Below, piece after piece: positions 62,701 through 64,000 of a stretch of 64,000 nt of DNA (its first letter is position 1; every line of letters begins with the position of its first letter). Under the pieces are notes generated by a model. It made no database searches and was not told the DNA's origin. It was given only the letters and a program-made list of their open reading frames with translations. Source of the DNA: Pyrocephalus nanus (lineage: Eukaryota; Chordata; Aves; Passeriformes; Tyrannidae); contig CM076261.1 of assembly GCA_038380795.1 (NCBI GenBank), positions 11,972,556 through 12,036,555 on the forward strand, written 5' to 3'. Made by a program: the position numbers and the translations under genes.

Positions 62701-64000
62701 GCTTCTTTTATTCATGTAAGGAAAATAGTGCAGAAATATTAACAGCATAACTATATACCAATAAGTTGCAATTTGCTTGTGCTGGATTATAGACAACACA
62801 GCGCATCTCTTAAACTGGAGTACAGGGTTTGTATTAAATTCCTTTGTGTCTCACCTGGATCATTCAAAGGGTAAATTTTTGGAAGTTTCCACTTTATTAC
62901 ATTTTTTTTCTGTTAATGTATTTTGGCCTGTAGGTTTCTATTTTAAAGGATTGTCTCCATCTGCACTCTGTTATTCGGAGTACCTTTGTTGTCATTTTTT
63001 TTTAACTTGTAAATGCTTCCAGAGAGACCGATTATGTCTACATAACACTGTGTTGCTTTGCATGCAGGTACCCAAGTTAGTTGTAACAAGCTTAGCTAAC
63101 TGCAATAGATAACATGCTCTATTAATGAAGCTGTTCCTTCTGGGATCTAAGCTGATACATTAAAAATTAGCCTGAATATTACTTCAGGGCAGCGGATGGT
63201 TTTTAGCTGACCCATGTTAAAAAGAAGAATCTGTTTAAATTTTGGAGGATAAAGATGGGATGCAAGTTAATAAGTCCGCAGATCTCTACACAGAGAGGTC
63301 ACGCTGCAGGGTTTATATATTAACAGCAAGAGGTATGAAATGATCAAATAGCTGAAACCTGAAGATCAAAATTTAATGATTTATAAGTTGTACATTATTA
63401 ACAGTGTTTGTAATTAAAACTAGAAGAGCTTTTCAAAGAATATGATGGATTATCTGTGATTTGAAGTCTTTAATTAAGACCTAATGTACCTTAGAAAAGA
63501 TATTGTCAAATCTGATAATAAAAGAACTATCAGGAGACATTCAAAAGTCTTAAACTTTATGAATTTTTCATCACATCAGACTTTCTTTTATGGCATTCAT
63601 TCATCTAGAAAAGTGGAAAAATACAGTGGACATTTATAAAGGTCATATAAATATGGTTTCTTATTATGGCAATTGAATTGCTTTCTGTTCTACCAACAAA
63701 ACTGATTTTGGAAACAACTCGAGACCTCTCGGGAGCATAAACAAAAATTAATTTTGCTATTCTAAGCATGGGGCAAAAGTCTGCAAGTAAAAGAAGACAT
63801 AGGGAGAAGAAGTAGGGCTGAAATGGGATGACAGAATTTCATGTCATGCTTACTGCCTCTTTTCTCCTGTTCCTAGCCCATACAGCCTGATCTTTCTGGA
63901 AGTACTAGCCAACCAAAGGGTCTTTCCAGACATGTAGCATAGCTACAGGAAGATGGTTAAACTATGGATTTTTTTTTGTCTTTTCCAGTTTACTGTCTTG
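56701..64000. other. Upstream intergenic region of DSEL
   Basis: Beyond the CpG island the sequence returns to AT-rich. Open frames of up to 126 codons (57694-58074 plus, 57356-57721 minus) overlap each other on opposite strands and match no family I recognise. No CR1 copy is visible here. A divergent non-coding RNA from the CpG island could run into it. Confidence 0.6.
58141..58166 (+). repeat. (AAT)n(AAC)n short microsatellite
   Basis: AAAT units followed by four to five CAA units, upstream of the DSEL promoter. Confidence 0.85.

Overview
The window looks like a bird nuclear genome. It is AT-rich and almost gene-free, and it carries several copies of CR1, the dominant LINE family of birds and other sauropsids. 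The CR1 copies are recognisable from their 3' ends and from remnants of the ORF2 C-terminus. There is also a probable avian endogenous-retrovirus solo LTR and many short microsatellites. The species cannot be fixed from the sequence alone. The CR1 subfamilies and the LTR fit a neoavian or passerine bird, but this is inference. || The only protein-coding gene I can support is DSEL (dermatan sulfate epimerase-like) on the minus strand at 50398-54048. Its single 1216-residue open reading frame is intact. It has a signal peptide, an epimerase region with conserved His/Tyr motifs, two membrane segments and a C-terminal sulfotransferase-like domain. A GC-rich CpG island at about 55390-56700 lies 1.3 kb upstream and is the evident promoter. 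It contains a near-consensus minus-strand splice donor (exon end at 55695), so a non-coding first exon probably joins the coding exon through an acceptor near 54235. A strong CTCF-type motif (55523-55541) sits in that first intron. A short upstream ORF overlaps the DSEL start codon. || Layout. 1-45600 is a gene desert with microsatellites, homopolymer tracts, four to five CR1 fragments (about 6800, 13819, 24294, 35390 and 41700) and an LTR-like element (about 21826-22200). About 45600-50397 is probably DSEL 3' UTR and downstream sequence, with several AATAAA signals on the minus strand. 50398-56700 is the DSEL coding exon, intron 1 and promoter. 56700-64000 is upstream intergenic DNA with no recognisable gene. 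In mammals DSEL also lies in a large gene desert between cadherin genes and TMX3, so the emptiness is expected. || I found no clear new biological system. The points most worth checking are the CTCF/CpG-island arrangement at the promoter, the overlapping uORF, a roughly 45-copy CCCTT/GGGAA array, a (TTTGGG)n G-quadruplex-type repeat, and the YY1-like site inside the LTR.
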